DNA of 64,000 nucleotides from assembly GCA_028023455.1 (NCBI GenBank), contig JAQFVV010006353.1:2230001-2294000 (forward strand). The letters are read 5' to 3'. The position numbers and the translations under genes are program-made. This document shows positions 10,622 through 22,922 of the stretch, piece by piece. Source of the DNA: Epiperipatus broadwayi (Eukaryota; Onychophora; Udeonychophora; Euonychophora; Peripatidae). A model generated the notes under the pieces. The model ran no database searches. It was not told the DNA's origin and was given only the letters and a program-made list of their open reading frames with translations. How positions within the stretch are numbered: the first letter of the stretch is position 1; the number at the start of each line of letters is the position of its first letter.

Positions 10622-11142
10622 AACTATTAATTATAAAGAACAAAGAGAAAGTCTTAGTTTTAAAAATGGACTTACAAATTGAAGGAACTCAAAGAATGTT
10701 ATAAATCTGAACTTCTATTAGAAATCAATAAAAGTATACAATTTTATGCTTAAGTCATTTATAATTATCTTTGAAAATGCAAAAAATTGGGAAAATATAT
10801 AACTTCATTAAAAAAGCCATATGAGATTGTAGATATTTATTATTTTATCTTTGATATATGTTATCTTTACATATCCATGTCATTCACTTTAAATGCATGT
10901 TATGGATAGCAAAATTTGAGGGTAATAGAGAGCATAATAGAGTATGCATTTATTCAGCATGTTTTAAAAATTTTAAATAGAAAAAAAATAAATCAATTTT
11001 TAAATATGGATGTTCAACATCTCAAAAGATGACCTACACATAATGGATTGAAGTTTAATAATAAAAACTATATAAAGTGCAAATTTTCAGGTTTTTATTA
11101 ATACATACAAAAAAATGTAAATACAGAAATAATAGTAATATA

Positions 11143-11410
11143 TTAAAAAAATATTAATTTTTTTTAAATAATGCTTTTATATAAATAGCTGACTAAAAAG
11201 TAAAAAATCAAAAAGTAATTGGACTAACAAAGTAATCCAACTAAAACATGTAATTTCACAAATGCATTTGAGGCCTTTTTGATTTTTATAGTCTCAGATG
11301 CGTTTATAAAATGACATGTTTTTTTAGTCAGATTATTTTGTTATTTCTACTTTTTGGTCAGCCATTAACATAAAAGCATAATTTTTTAAAAAAAAAATTA
11401 ATATTTTATT
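11143..11410. repeat. Foldback repeat, ~85-base arms
   Basis: The left arm (ttaataatgcttttatataa-type, gctgactaaaaagt) is inverted at 11325-11410 (actttttggtcagc...ataaaagcataatttttt). Inner parts also pair (aagtaatccaactaaaacatg with catgtttttttagtcagatta). Non-coding MITE-like structure. Confidence 0.6.
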
Positions 11411-12247
11411 TTTTACTTTTTAGTTATAAATAAAACATATAATTTGAATTTGTATAAAAATAATTTTCCGCAGTCTCTTTTTTATGTTTCTTGTTCTCTC
11501 CATAACAGAGTGCCTGTTACCAATGATTTCCAGTTCTATTTCTTTGTTTTGACTTTGGAAATGGAAACAAATATTTTTCTAATCTTTTGTTTTTCACAAA
11601 ATATTTATGAAATATTAATTATTTCAGAAAAATAATTCAGATTATAGTAGGAAATATTTACTTTTAATTAATTACGTATGAGTTAGATCAATATGAACAA
11701 AATTTTATTCTACAAATGTCAGTATTTTCCTTGGCTCAGTTGCTAAATTTTTTCCTGAGAGGCATAAGGATGTGAGTTTCAGTTTTAAATGAGAACAATT
11801 TTTTTTCATGGTTAAAAATTCAAAATGTGACATCCTGACAGAAATACAGACAAAAATGTGGACATATCAACAGAAACACAGACAGAGCAAGTTAATAAAA
11901 AAAGCATTTAATATTAATTAACTAGGTTGAAAGAAGTGGAAATAAATAAATAAGATAGATAAAAACACACACTACAATATATAGATGTGGGTATACACAT
12001 TGTATATGCACTACAAACAAAATAAATGTAAAAATATACAATTTATTTTTTATAGTTTATTAATTATTTTTTTCCATTTATAAATAATTGAAATTACTGA
12101 TAAGGAAATTGACTATGGGGAAAATATATTACACAATAATAGAGATAACATTTTTTAAATATTAAATGCTTTTATTTGTGTATTAAAAATAAATAAAATA
12201 ATTGTTTCTTAAATCACAACTGGGGTTTTGAAATTTAAATGTAAAAT

Positions 12248-12347
12248 AAAAGCATAGGTGGGGGGGATGTCCAGAAACTAATTAAGTCAATCCCTTCTTA
12301 TAAATATATGGATTGACTTAATTAATTTCTGGACCCCCTCATGCTTT
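12248..12347. repeat. Small palindrome (MITE-like)
   Basis: The arm aaagcat...ccagaaactaattaagtcaatcc (12248-12293) is inverted at 12310-12347, with a G-run against a C-run near the ends. The loop is about 16 bases. Confidence 0.7.
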
Positions 12348-13199
12348 CATTTCAAGAAAAATCTAAAAACTCCAATTGTGTTTGAATAATCAACTTTTTT
12401 TGGTAGTAGTATGAATACTGAATCCCACTGCTTGATGGCATTGTTTTTCACAAAATGCACAACAATATACCATATTAGCAGCCTTAATGTATGGCTGACT
12501 CTACAATAGGTGTTTTTTGAGCCATAACAGGCCACCTGAAGGGATGTATTCTACGATTACATAATGAAATATTATGCCCATTACATTGTGACAGTTTTCA
12601 TCAAGTGAGCACTATTGAACTCTCACTATGGTCTGATTTAATGGTGACCATATTTGAAAGAGACAAAACTCCGCAAAAATTCATTGTCGGAAATTTTTTA
12701 GAAAGTGTAGTGGATTAGTATTCCATATTAAAAATTGTCATGTCATCACACATGCTTCCCTATGCTTTTGAACTGCACACAACTTGAAAAGGTTCTTTTC
12801 AGCAGAGTTGTTTCTAATTTTGTGTGCAAATGCCTGTTTACATGTGAATCTGTGCGAGAACTGTAAGGGAAGTTGGATCGAGGGCTCCAAAATCCTGTTA
12901 CTTACAGCTTTGAGGCTTCCCTGTTATTTTATTTGTGTGTTACTTTTGGCTTTTTTTAAGCCCTCGAAAATGCTGTTTTTTTTGTTACTTGTTTTGGTTC
13001 ACAACTTGTCTAAAGTTTCATTTATTTTTGATTCAATAAATTATTTTATGGGAATCTGTTGTTTTTTGTTGTTGTTCACATGATTAGAAAGTAATTAGGT
13101 AATATTTAATAAGTTTCATTAACAGTTAATTAAAGTAGGTAATATTTCATTATACCAAAATAAAAAAGAAATGTTTAAGAGTTTATTTAAAAAGCCTCA

Positions 13200-13830
13200 C
13201 CCAAAAAAATATATATAAAATAATAATAAAGAACTGTGCGGTAACATAATAAAATGTTCATAAAGAAAATCCAAAAAGAAGTCAATAATTAAAAATCAAA
13301 GCAAACCTTCCCTGCCACCCCTCCCCAGCCCCAGCTTTAAAAAAAGTATTTTAAAAATGAATTGTTTATGTCTTTTTTAAAATTAAAGGCCCACAAATTA
13401 AGAAAGAACTTTTCGCTATCATATAATATGGCTTTCTGTAGTGTAAAGATTTGAAACAAAAAAATTGAAAAGCCTCATAATAAATTAACCAAAAAAAAAG
13501 ATGACAATTCAAAATCAAAACAATCTCTCTCCCCTCTAAAAATCCAAGTGTTTGTTTATTCAAAAGTACCGAATTGTTGACATTTTTCAGCAAATCAAAA
13601 CTTCAACCAAGAAAAAAAAAGAAAATAAGTTCAAAGCAAACAACCAACCCCCCTCCACCATCTAAAAACAACAAAGTGTTTGTTAGCATATTTTTGTGTA
13701 AAAAAACTGAAGGACAGTTAGTCGATAATTTAAAAACAAACCAACACCCCTAGACCATCTAAAAACAAAGTATTTGTTTATTAAAAAATAAATAAAAAAA
13801 CCTGGGTGGAATAAAAAAAACTTTAGTGGT
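13200..13830. repeat. Degenerate tandem repeats with C-rich blocks
   Basis: Three to four irregular units share a block of the form caaacc(a)acccccctccac, then 'atctaaaaacaaagt(g/a)tttgtttatt'. Period is roughly 110-150 bases and variable. A looser version lies at 17190-17600 ('aaaacaccccttcc', 'cccactcttatctaaaaa'). Confidence 0.45.
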
Positions 13831-14184
13831 TTACCGTAATATTATATAAACCAAACAGATGGGCCAACGAGAAAAAAAAAATTAAAAACCGGTTGAAAAA
13901 AAAATCTTTTACCATATTATGTAAACAAATGGACAGCCCGTGGATCATTATATTGATGTGCATTAAGCGAAAAAGAGTGCCATCAAATGGTAGAGTTCAG
14001 TATTCATACTATTACTTTTTTTATTTTTAATGTACAGACAATAAAAACATTTAATATAATTTTTTTTATCTCTATTAATTTTTAAGTTATGTTAGCACAG
14101 TCAATTAATCTTTAAATTGACTGGGTGGTTAAAAGATGAATTTGTAGTATTATTTCCAGGAGTTTCTGTGTAGTAATAGTATGA

Positions 14185-17120
14185 ATTCATATATATATAT
14201 ATATATCATTAGATATATCTGCTATAAGTTAAAATGTACACCCCTTATGCATATATCCTTTTTAGTATGTGTACTAATAGTATATATTGTAACGGTCAGA
14301 AAATGTGTGACTCGTAAACATAGTGCAGAATTCGACCACCATACAGAACAGCAGCACCATCGAGTAGCGAAGCCACCCATGGTACTGAGTTCGAACATAG
14401 TTTATCGGTTCCACAATACAATCCACGAAACAATGCATCTGATGCGACATTAGTAAATATTTCCTTAGGCACGGTGGTCAGGGATATGCAAGAGACTCAT
14501 GATTTTATTCTCGAGTTAGCCAATAATCAAATTAATATTAATTAAACATTCATATTTACATAATCGAGGAAATATTATATAGAATGGGTATCGAATAAAT
14601 GAAACGTAAATGCAGACGTATAGTTTAAAATTATTTATTAATACATTTTAATAAAATCATTGACTAATAATAGTTTAGGGATTGAAAGCTTCAGTAGTGG
14701 GATTTGCAACATGAGTATATTTTAAAGAATACATTATTTATTTGTTTACAAAAGGAATTCATTTATTTGAGGGCGTAATCTAGCTACCTAAAATTCTCGA
14801 GTAAGTATTTCTAATGCATGCCTGGAGGGATTTATATCTTTGCAATGCAAGAGTCTAAAGTATGGGTTATAAGAGTAATGGCAGACATATATTTATTTAA
14901 TTAAAATATTTATTTATAACTAAGGGCAAACATTTATTTGAGAGTGAATTATGAAGATAATGCAGAGGCAGAGTGATATATAGAATAATTGAATTGAGTA
15001 AAGGAACATGTGGTACGCTTTAGAAAGGCGATATGGAATGGCAGTATATTGAAACTGCAATGCCGCGAACGGGTTTATAAGAATGCCGGGCTGGTCTCTG
15101 CCTCAGCCCGAGGAAGTAAGATGGCACATAAGCATAAGCAGGGACAAGCGGTCCATGCCGCAGTTGTGCCGGCTGGCTGCATGACGTTGTCAAGTCCCAC
15201 GGGAGCACCCATTATGCCCGCTTGTGTAGGACGACTGGGGTTAATTTCAACCCTGAAGAATCTGGAAATTTCATGGCAGAATGGGTCATTGCGTCTCTAA
15301 AACATAACACATGTATACTGTATAAACGATTATGATGATGTTTAAGTAGATTTCTGACTCGGCCCTACATTATCAACATTTACTAAAGAACGTTGGCGAC
15401 TCTCAAAGAAATGTAATTTTCTGGAATTATTCATGATGATTTAATAAATACAAAACCTATATAAATTGGGAATTATTATAACTAATACGTCAGCCATTTG
15501 TGAAGTAGTAGACCCTGCATTATAATAAGTGATGCACTGAATGTGTGTCGAATTATATGAAAGTTAAGTTAGTTATGGTTTATAAGAATGGCGGGCTGGT
15601 CTCTGCCTCAGCCCGATGAAGTACATATTAATGAAAATGTGACATGCATTCACTGTTTCAAACGATCATAGATTTAAACTTTGAAAATAGAGACAATTGT
15701 GAGCATGCAATAATTAAATAATAAATATAGATAAAATGTAGATTTTAAAAATACGCACCCAAGACAGAATGAGGTAAGCTAGATTAGTAGAGAAATTTAC
15801 ACATTAAGTTAATTATTCAATTTAGTTATACAAATGGTAGTTTTTACATTTTACAATTGAGATAAGTATTATGAAGAAGAGCTATAGCATATTATTAGAG
15901 TACTCTAGAGTTTGAACACAGACAGGTACCTGTTTTATAAGAAGTTTTCTGATTCCACTAGTTTAGCAGCAAAAAGTTCACGAGTGGCAAGTCTTTCTTG
16001 TATTTAGATATTTCATTTAATTTCACAGCAGCAGCAGCTTTTTCATTTATTTCAGGCAGCAGATCTTCATGGTGAATTTATGACGGGCAATGGAAAGTTC
16101 GGCATCCGATAGGCCATCTCCCGATGGAGAATAATTTAGGTGTTTTACTCGGTCATACCTTGGCAGGAACAAATTATTTTTATTATTTTTGGAGACTCTC
16201 AGTGATCGAGAGCAAAGCTAAAGTTTTAAGTGAATGTCTCCAGCAAGTCTAAGATGGCCTCTTTTTTTTATCTTGATCTTTCACATTTTTGTTAAGATAT
16301 TTTAGGTTCTACTTAATCTGCCCTGAGGATAATCAATGCATTTTGTTGGTTTTTAATTAAAGAAAGCTGCCGTTCTATTGTTTACATTTTACATTTACTA
16401 ATTATACTTTGGGGAATTTTTTTTTAATTAATCTATTATCTATCACTGACCGATGCTTTTCAATTTCAAAGACAAAAAGGGAACATAAGATTATTTTAAC
16501 TTTTAATTAAATATACATCAGCTTTTTTTTAGAATTATTATTAAACGAAATTTAAACACAGCAATAAATACGAACTTTATAATCCAAAATAAATGATTAA
16601 AATTATACAAAATTATATAACTAAAAGAAATCTAAATTATATTATTTTATCCTTATTTATTGCGTTTAATTTGAGATCGAAATGTGTGCATGTTTATGCT
16701 GAATTCTACATATATTCATACATTTTTAATATTGTTACACACACAATTCGATATCAAAAAGTTTAAATTTGGGCGGGATAGACCGGTCAGTGAGAGACAA
16801 CAGAAAAAGGTGAAACTTAAGATTCGAATACGAATCTTACTGTTTCAATATGTATATAAGTGATTAAAAATATAAAATATTCTTTTAAGTGAAAAGTGTT
16901 TGATATTTTTGTTTTTTAGTGGAAATTTTTATCGTAAAAAAATGCTTACAAAAATATTGCAAATAAACACTTAATATATATAATTTTACTTTAAATTAAT
17001 TTTGCATATATAGTATATATATATATATATATATATCAGTAGATATTGCTGCAGTAAGTTAATATGTATACTCTTTATGTATACATCACATTTAATATGT
17101 GTACATGATTATATATGTAT
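14185..17120. other. GC-richer block between ~105-bp direct repeats; possible LTR remnant
   Basis: Segments 14185-14290 and 17010-17120 are direct repeats of about 75 percent identity by eye. Between them, 14290-16260 is less AT-rich and more CpG-containing than the rest of the window. It contains tgtaacgg at 14288 (a common LTR start) and ttggcgactctc at 15392 (primer-binding-site-like). A 96-codon frame (15010-15300) has no recognisable domain. A ~44-base phrase around gggctggtctctgcctcagc occurs at 15088 and 15594. An old LTR element is the simplest guess, but no gag/pol is visible. Confidence 0.25.
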
Positions 17121-18290
17121 AGGAAATCAGTAAGAAACTTTTCTGTTTGAAATTGTTTGATAGTTATTTAAACTATTTTTTCATTTGCAACAATCAAAAT
17201 TAAAGATAATTATTTAAAACACCCCTTCCATTCTTATCTAAAAATGAAAACTTGAGACCATTATTTAAAACATTATCCCCACTCTTATCTAAAAAATGAA
17301 GTCACTTATTTAAAATATAAATTTTTTTAATCACTTTAATAAAGATTTTAAAGAAATGTATAAAATTTCAACAAATTATATTAAACTTAAATCTCTTAAA
17401 TATTGATTTTAAAATGTTAAAAAAATGTTCATAAACTGAAAGAAAAAATCTCTATACCTGCCCTCTCTTGACTATTATTTAAAACAAATGAAAGTTCTAA
17501 AAAATTATCTATGACAGAAAAAATATTGAATATTTTTAATATTTTTAATATTTTCCCACCCTCTGTTTCATACCTAAAAAACTAGATGGATTACTGAAAA
17601 GATTAGTGTCCTATATGGATTAGCTTGGTATTAATTAGTATTTCAAGCAAATCTACTGAATTTAAATATATTAAATCTCAATTTTAAAATTTCATTCTAA
17701 CTTAATAAAAATCATAAGTTAATAAATAAACAAACAATAAACAAAACAATTTTCTGACTTCAATAAAAGCATTTAAAAGAATAACTTTTAAAAATGATTA
17801 TCAAAGAATCAAAAATATTATTAATTTTGCTACAATATTTGATGTATGAAAATTTAAAAAAAAAGTGAATGAAGTCAATTCAAAGTTAGAGATTATTACT
17901 ATAAAGGTGCTTATATTATAGATAAAGATGCCGTTAGATGGCGTCATTTTCACACTAAAACTATAAAATATGAACATTCATGGGCCGTTGATTTTAATAA
18001 TTTTTCTGTGCTTTTTTGTAATGCGAAAATAAAAACAAAACAAAATCATCTTTTTAAAATATTATTTTTTATTAACGTATACAATTTAAATGATAATAAT
18101 AAATGTAAAATGAAATCAACAAATTACAATTTGATTCATGTTTTTTATATCATATAGTTTTTAAATTGTGTTACAGCTTTTTTTTTTATCAATTTTCTAT
18201 CGGATATTTTTTTTCTTGTGTTACAACTTTTTTTGTTGTTGTTTAACTAAAAAATAATAATCGTAATAAAAGTAAAAGTTGTTATGATTA

Positions 18291-18386
18291 GATTTAGGGA
18301 TAGTTTTAGGGTTAGTTTAGGGTTAGTTTTAGGGTTAGGTTTAGGGTTAGTTTTAGGGTTAGTTTAGGGTTAGTTTTAGGGTTAGT
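18291..18386 (+). repeat. Telomere-like interstitial array
   Basis: About 16 units of TTAGGG-type sequence are mixed as tttagggttag, ttttagggttag and ggtttagggttag. The spacing alternates, so it is a higher-order mix rather than perfect hexamers. This is interstitial, not a chromosome end, since non-telomeric sequence flanks both sides. Confidence 0.8.
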
Positions 18387-19271
18387 ATTCTGTTTGTTTG
18401 TAATGCTAAAATAAAAAAATTCAAAATCGTAAGCGTACTCGGACAGAAGAAAGAAACTCAAACTTTTTTAAACAACAACAAACACATACAAATGTCTTCT
18501 TTACTTATTAAACATGTTTATAATATTTGCTTTTTATTAAATTTACAAAAAACCCTGTATATTTGGACTTTTCTTACTGGATATTTTTTTCGTACCACTT
18601 TTTTTTACTTCAAAAATATACAGACAGTAGAATCTTCTTTGTTTCATGGAATGTTAATAACAGTACATTATTTGACATGTTACCTTATTGCAACTCAATA
18701 AAAACATAGATATTTAACATTTACCCAAATAAAAGTTCAATACAGTACATTGTAAAAAGTCTTATAATTATTGTTTTAAAAAATTTGAACATTTCAATGG
18801 TTTAAAATAAAAAAAAATCCAATGAAAACAACATTTCAATACAATTCAAATACAAACTCTCTCATCAAGCTGTAATTATTTTATAAACTGTGTGAATTCG
18901 GAAAATGTAATTGCTGCTTAGCGACATACATGCTGTACTGTGACGTGACATAGCGGCCTGCATTCTGTAGCTACAACAAAAAGTTGTATTATAGAAAACG
19001 CGGGTTTGGACGTGTCGGCCGTGGAAACAGCATTTTTATGTGTTTTAGCATGAAAACCACACCATAGAATGGCATCTTTAGCTATAAGATGAGTACCACT
19101 ATAAATTATTTATTATTAAAAATATCAAAAAATATAAACATTTTTTAATACATCAAATTATCTCAGATTCAAAATTAAACAAGACTAGCAAAAAAAGAAA
19201 AACAAACTATACAACACAACTAATGATTTCCCTGCTAAAACCAGACTTTTCAAGGGCAAAGAACTAGTCTT

Positions 19272-19365
19272 GCATTGGTAGTCGAGAGGTCAGCATGACT
19301 GCCTTGCACTTGCAGGCAGTTGCCCGGGTTGCGGGTTCACGTCCCGGCCGATGCTATGATATTTA
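19272..19365 (+). mobile_element. tRNA-like SINE (S1), good cloverleaf ends
   Basis: The acceptor-like strands GCATTGG (19272-19278) and CCGATGC pair over 7 bp. Between them lie a D-arm/A box (tagtcgagaggtcagca), a long anticodon-region hairpin (actgcc...ggcagt) and the T arm/B box (gcgggttcacgtcccgg). The tail is atgatatttaaaaaaaaa. The ends resemble tRNA-Gly, but the isotype is not certain. Confidence 0.75.
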
Positions 19366-19439
19366 AAAAAAAACAACTAAAAACATATCAACAAATATAT
19401 ACTAACTATTACATCCTACACATCCTTAATATTAAAAGA

Positions 19440-19700
19440 TGTCTTAAACAAGTTAATTGCTTAAGAATAATACATTTTTAATAATAAAGATTTTTTAATT
19501 CTTTATTTTATTTCATTTCTTTCAAAGAAGACAATTTTAATTTCATTAAAGCTAATACTAGGGATATATCCATGAATGAGATACTTACCATATTATTAGT
19601 TTTGATGAGTCTAAGGTGCCTTCCTTGAAAGAAATGAAAAAAGAATTAAAGAACCTTTTTACTAAAAACTTATGATTCTTAAGCAATTAACTATTTAAAA
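19440..19700. repeat. Foldback repeat, ~85-base arms
   Basis: 'gttaattgcttaagaat...ttaattctt...ttcatttctttcaaagaag' (19450-19530) recurs inverted at 19618-19700 with several differences. Confidence 0.6.
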
Positions 19701-20165
19701 GTTATTTTAATATAAAGAGTGGGATGTAAGTGGAAATTGTGGGAAGTATAGTTAATATATAATATATATTGTTGATGTGTTTTTTTAATCCTTTGCATTT
19801 AAAAATCTATTTTGGCAAGAGAGTCATCGGTTGTATTGGACAATTTTTTTCTTTGGCTAGTTTAATTTTGAATTTGAGGTAATTTTATTTTATTGACTAG
19901 TTTAGCTTTAGGCTTTAAATGTTTACATTATATATATATATATATATATGTTAAAACGAAGATTTGCACGGGTTAAATATATAAAATACATATTTTGCGG
20001 GTTCATCCGTGTTAAAAACTTTTAATATCAATATACTGACGTTTCGACTTGGTCACACAAGCCATCCACAGAGTTATAAAAAGGTAGAAAGACGGTTGTA
20101 GAGGCGCTACAATCACTGGTTTGAATAAAACATTAAAAATCCCACCAATAGCAAAAATGTTAAAT

Positions 20166-20462
20166 TTAAGAATGTTTTTTAAAGAAATCTTTCCAAATAG
20201 GAGGAAGTTTGCACGTATCATCTCGCTTATTGATACAATCTGGCCTTTTAAGTATCTCAATGGCTTCTCTGATTTTGCATTGGTAGAGATTATCACATCT
20301 GGATATGATCCTGGTACTAGAAAAATCTATTTTATGACCTGAATCTATAGTATGGAGTGAGAGTGCTGATGATGATGAGTGTTGTTTAACTGCATTAGCA
20401 TGCTCATCTCTCCTAACACTGATGCGACGATTACTCATACCTATGTAAGAAGCTTTACAATT
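20166..20462 (-). pseudogene. Penelope-like GIY-YIG endonuclease, C-terminal fragment
   Basis: Penelope-like retroelements encode a reverse transcriptase fused to a GIY-YIG nuclease that nicks target DNA for retrotransposition. This fragment begins inside the nuclease with NCKASYIGMSNRRISVR, covering the CxxC-like turn, the YIG motif and the following conserved Arg. It continues through H-x-A and SALSLHTIDSGHKIDF, the REA(I/L)EI helix and ends LPPIW-KDFFKKHS with a stop. The order and motifs fit the family C-terminus. The reverse transcriptase and the first half of the nuclease are absent, so it cannot act alone. It continues 16 nt further into the junction than its mirror copy. Confidence 0.85.
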
Positions 20463-20464
20463 TT

Positions 20465-20746
20465 TACATAGGTATGAGTAATCGTCGCATCAGTGTTAGG
20501 AGAGATGAGCATGCTAATGCAGTTAAACAACACTCATCATCATCAGCACTCTCACTCCATACTATAGATTCAGGTCATAAAATAGATTTTTCTAGTACCA
20601 GGATCATATCCAGATGTGATAATCTCTACCAATGCAAAATCAGAGAAGCCATTGAGATACTTAAAAGGCCAGATTGTATCAATAAGCGAGATGATACGTG
20701 CAAACTTCCTCCTATTTGGAAAGATTTCTTTAAAAAACATTCTTAA
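20465..20746 (+). pseudogene. Penelope-like GIY-YIG endonuclease, mirror copy
   Basis: The protein is identical to the minus-strand copy from YIG onward (YIGMSNRR ... KDFFKKHS, about 94 residues). The codons before YIG differ because the arm ends there. The identity of the two arms means either very recent formation, gene conversion between arms, or an assembly or amplification artefact. Everything 5' of the YIG motif, including the reverse transcriptase, is missing. Confidence 0.85.
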
Positions 20747-20938
20747 ATTTAACATTTTTGCTATTGGTGGGATTTTTAATGTTTTATTCAAACCAGTGAT
20801 TGTAGCGCCTCTACAACCGTCTTTCTACCTTTTTATAACTCTGTGGATGGCTTGTGTGACCAAGTCGAAACGTCAGTATATTGATATTAAAAGTTTTTAA
20901 CACGGATGAACCCGCAAAATCTGTATTATATATATATA

Positions 20939-21145
20939 TGGAAATCTTGAATGTGTGGAGTAATCCATTTAAATCAACTTAATAAAAATGCACTAAACCT
21001 AGAACAACTACTCCAGGAACAAAACTCAAAGTAAACTGACAGACTGATGGATGCATCAGTCTGTCAGTTTACTTTGAGTCTTGCCCCTGGAGGAGTTGTT
21101 CTAAGTTGATTTAAATGGATTACTCCACACATTCAAGATTTCCAT
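20939..21145. repeat. Palindrome (MITE-like), ~95-base arms
   Basis: ggaaatcttgaatgtgtgg at 20940 is inverted at about 21126-21144. The centre is gactgatg-gatg-catcagtc. The left arm has a ~21-base insertion (cttaataaaaatgcactaaa) not in the right. It abuts the Penelope pair. Confidence 0.75.
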
Positions 21146-21149
21146 CTAA

Positions 21150-22380
21150 ACATTCATTAAACATATTATATTACTATATATATGTTGAATTAAATATTTC
21201 CATGGATTGTTATTTTAATAAAAATTAAAAATAAAATTATATCCATGTAAACAGAAATAACTTTTAGCCTTGGATGTTGCCATAAATTACCAATTACGAA
21301 TAATTGACAATCTCCTTGAGGCTAAATATGTTTTCTCCATTATCCATAATGCCTTTGTTAGAATTTATTGTTGAAGTAAAAGGCGATCCTTTTTTATTTT
21401 AAGCCCAAGTTGTTAAATGGATTTTGACCCCAAAAATAATCTTTGATGACATTCTGCAAATAACATTTTAAACTTCTAAAGACAGTTTTAAATGTTCAAT
21501 TAAATATTTTCTATATTTCCATAGATTGTTTAAAGAACAGAAATAAAGAAATTTTGTCCATGTAGACATAGATAATCTTTGTCTTTGGTGTTGCTAGGAA
21601 ACTATCTATTACTACTAATTGACAATATTCTTAAAGATATATATATATATAGTTATTTACACTTAAATTTTAAGCTACAGATCTTCAAATTTGTTTATTT
21701 TTAAAGGGATTTTTTTCTATAATTGGAATAATATCTATCTTAATTTGCAATTTGTTATTTCCATATTTCACATAAAAACAGAGTGATATTAGACGAATTT
21801 CCTTTAATTAGTTTTTTGGGAGTATCTGATACAATTGCCCAGATATGACTAAATATAAAACTTATATTTAATCGCAAATGAAAATACAACAATAAAAGTA
21901 GATACTTTATTTAATCAATATCAGCAAAAGTTTATAGTTTAGAGAAATAAACTACAGAAAATAAAAGCCTTGAGATGCATTTGGTAAATTCAATATTATA
22001 TTTAAAAGCAATACATTTTTCTGCTTAAAATGATAAAGTCTTAATAAACATCATTCAATGTATAATTTAAAAAATAAAAACATGAAATAAAAATTATAAG
22101 TAGTGTAACGAAGTATGAAAGGAAATATTTTAAACAAAACAAAATATAACAAAAAAAAAAATCGTACATTTATCAAATTTAATAAGTACAAGCTGAAAAT
22201 TTCCAAGACATTTAAAAATTAAAAATGAAGAAATGGAATAATTAAAATTGAACAAAAAGAAAGATGACTTGAGTAAAAAGAATTCAAAAGACAGAAATAA
22301 TCCAGAAAAAGATCAAACTTGGTAGGAAAGCAAAAAGTAATAATTTATGAAGATCATAATAACTGAAACACACAGGCTTA
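21150..22380. other. AT-rich stretch, no supported gene
   Basis: A loose direct duplication is visible: 'aattgacaatctcctt...' at 21302 against 'aattgacaatattctt' at 21618, each preceded by 'catgtaaacagaaataa' or 'catgtagacatagataa'. This suggests a diverged ~315-bp tandem pair. No genes. Confidence 0.45.
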
Positions 22381-22511
22381 TTATATACCTGTGTTTATAT
22401 ATGGAATATGTAGGGTATATGAGCACAGACTTTCACACGACCCACCACTCTCCACACTATCTCATAACACTGATACACTTGAACACATATATGTTGAAAA
22501 GATAAATAATC

Positions 22512-22556
22512 ACCAATATACGTATTTCATGCTAAACCAGCAATCATCAGTTGGTC
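22512..22556 (-). ncRNA. Hammerhead ribozyme motif, family A
   Basis: Minus strand: ACCAA, CTGATGA, stem II TTGCTG-GTT-TAGCAT (closing pair T-T), GAAA, ATACGTAT stem III palindrome, A, TTGGT. Core and stem I are intact. Confidence 0.7.
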
Positions 22557-22757
22557 CAGATAACCATCTCTACACATATATGCTATAAGTGCTCAGATAT
22601 ATACTAAGATAGCCAAACCTCGTATATTAATGGACAGGCTTCAATCTACTCCACACTCCAACTGTTCAACCGTCCATCCAATTCCATTCATGTATGAGGT
22701 CTATCTTAATATATATCTGAGCAATTATAGCATATATGTGTAGAGATAGTAATCTGG

Positions 22758-22801
22758 ACCAACTGATGATTGCTGGTTTAGCATGAAATACGTATATTGG
22801 T
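22758..22801 (+). ncRNA. Hammerhead ribozyme motif, family A
   Basis: Same composition as the minus-strand copy 200 bases upstream: ACCAA, CTGATGA, stem II, GAAA, ATACGTAT, A, TTGGT. Each arm of the foldback carries its own motif. Confidence 0.7.
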
Positions 22802-22922
22802 GATTATTTATCGTTTCAACATATATGTGTTCAAGTGTATCAGTGTTATGAGATAGTGTGGAGAGTGGTGGGTCGTGTGAAAGTCTGTGCTCATATACCC
22901 TATATATTACAGATCATTATCG

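Larger units (their letters stand above)
19985..20930. mobile_element. Penelope-like element 3' ends, head-to-head inverted pair
   Basis: Two arms of about 465 bases (19985-20448 and 20464-20930) are reverse complements with essentially no differences over the coding part. They are separated by 15 bases (20449-20463). Each encodes the C-terminal half of a GIY-YIG endonuclease and ends with the downstream segment gcgggttcatccgtgtta / its complement. Both copies are 5'-truncated at the YIG motif and meet there. (TA)n tracts flank both outer ends. Confidence 0.85.
22413..22905. mobile_element. Family A foldback (inverted dimer)
   Basis: The left arm starts gggtatatgagcacagac. The right arm, from about 22700 to 22905, is its inverted copy over ~205 bases with only a few changes. 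The unpaired centre (22600-22700) is the inner part of the left unit ('caatctactccacactcc'). Confidence 0.8.

Noticed and set aside
12784-13083. 99-codon frame, hydrophobic, Cys-containing
   Set aside because: Hydrophobic runs come from T-rich sequence. No signal, domain or splice context was recognisable.
19272-19355. Functional tRNA gene
   Set aside because: The cloverleaf ends pair, but the anticodon region is an over-long hairpin, an A-rich tail follows and multiple dispersed copies exist, so it is a SINE.
20012-20342. Frames antisense to the Penelope nuclease (94- and 73-codon)
   Set aside because: Shadow frames. The GIY-YIG motifs are in the other frames of the same arms.
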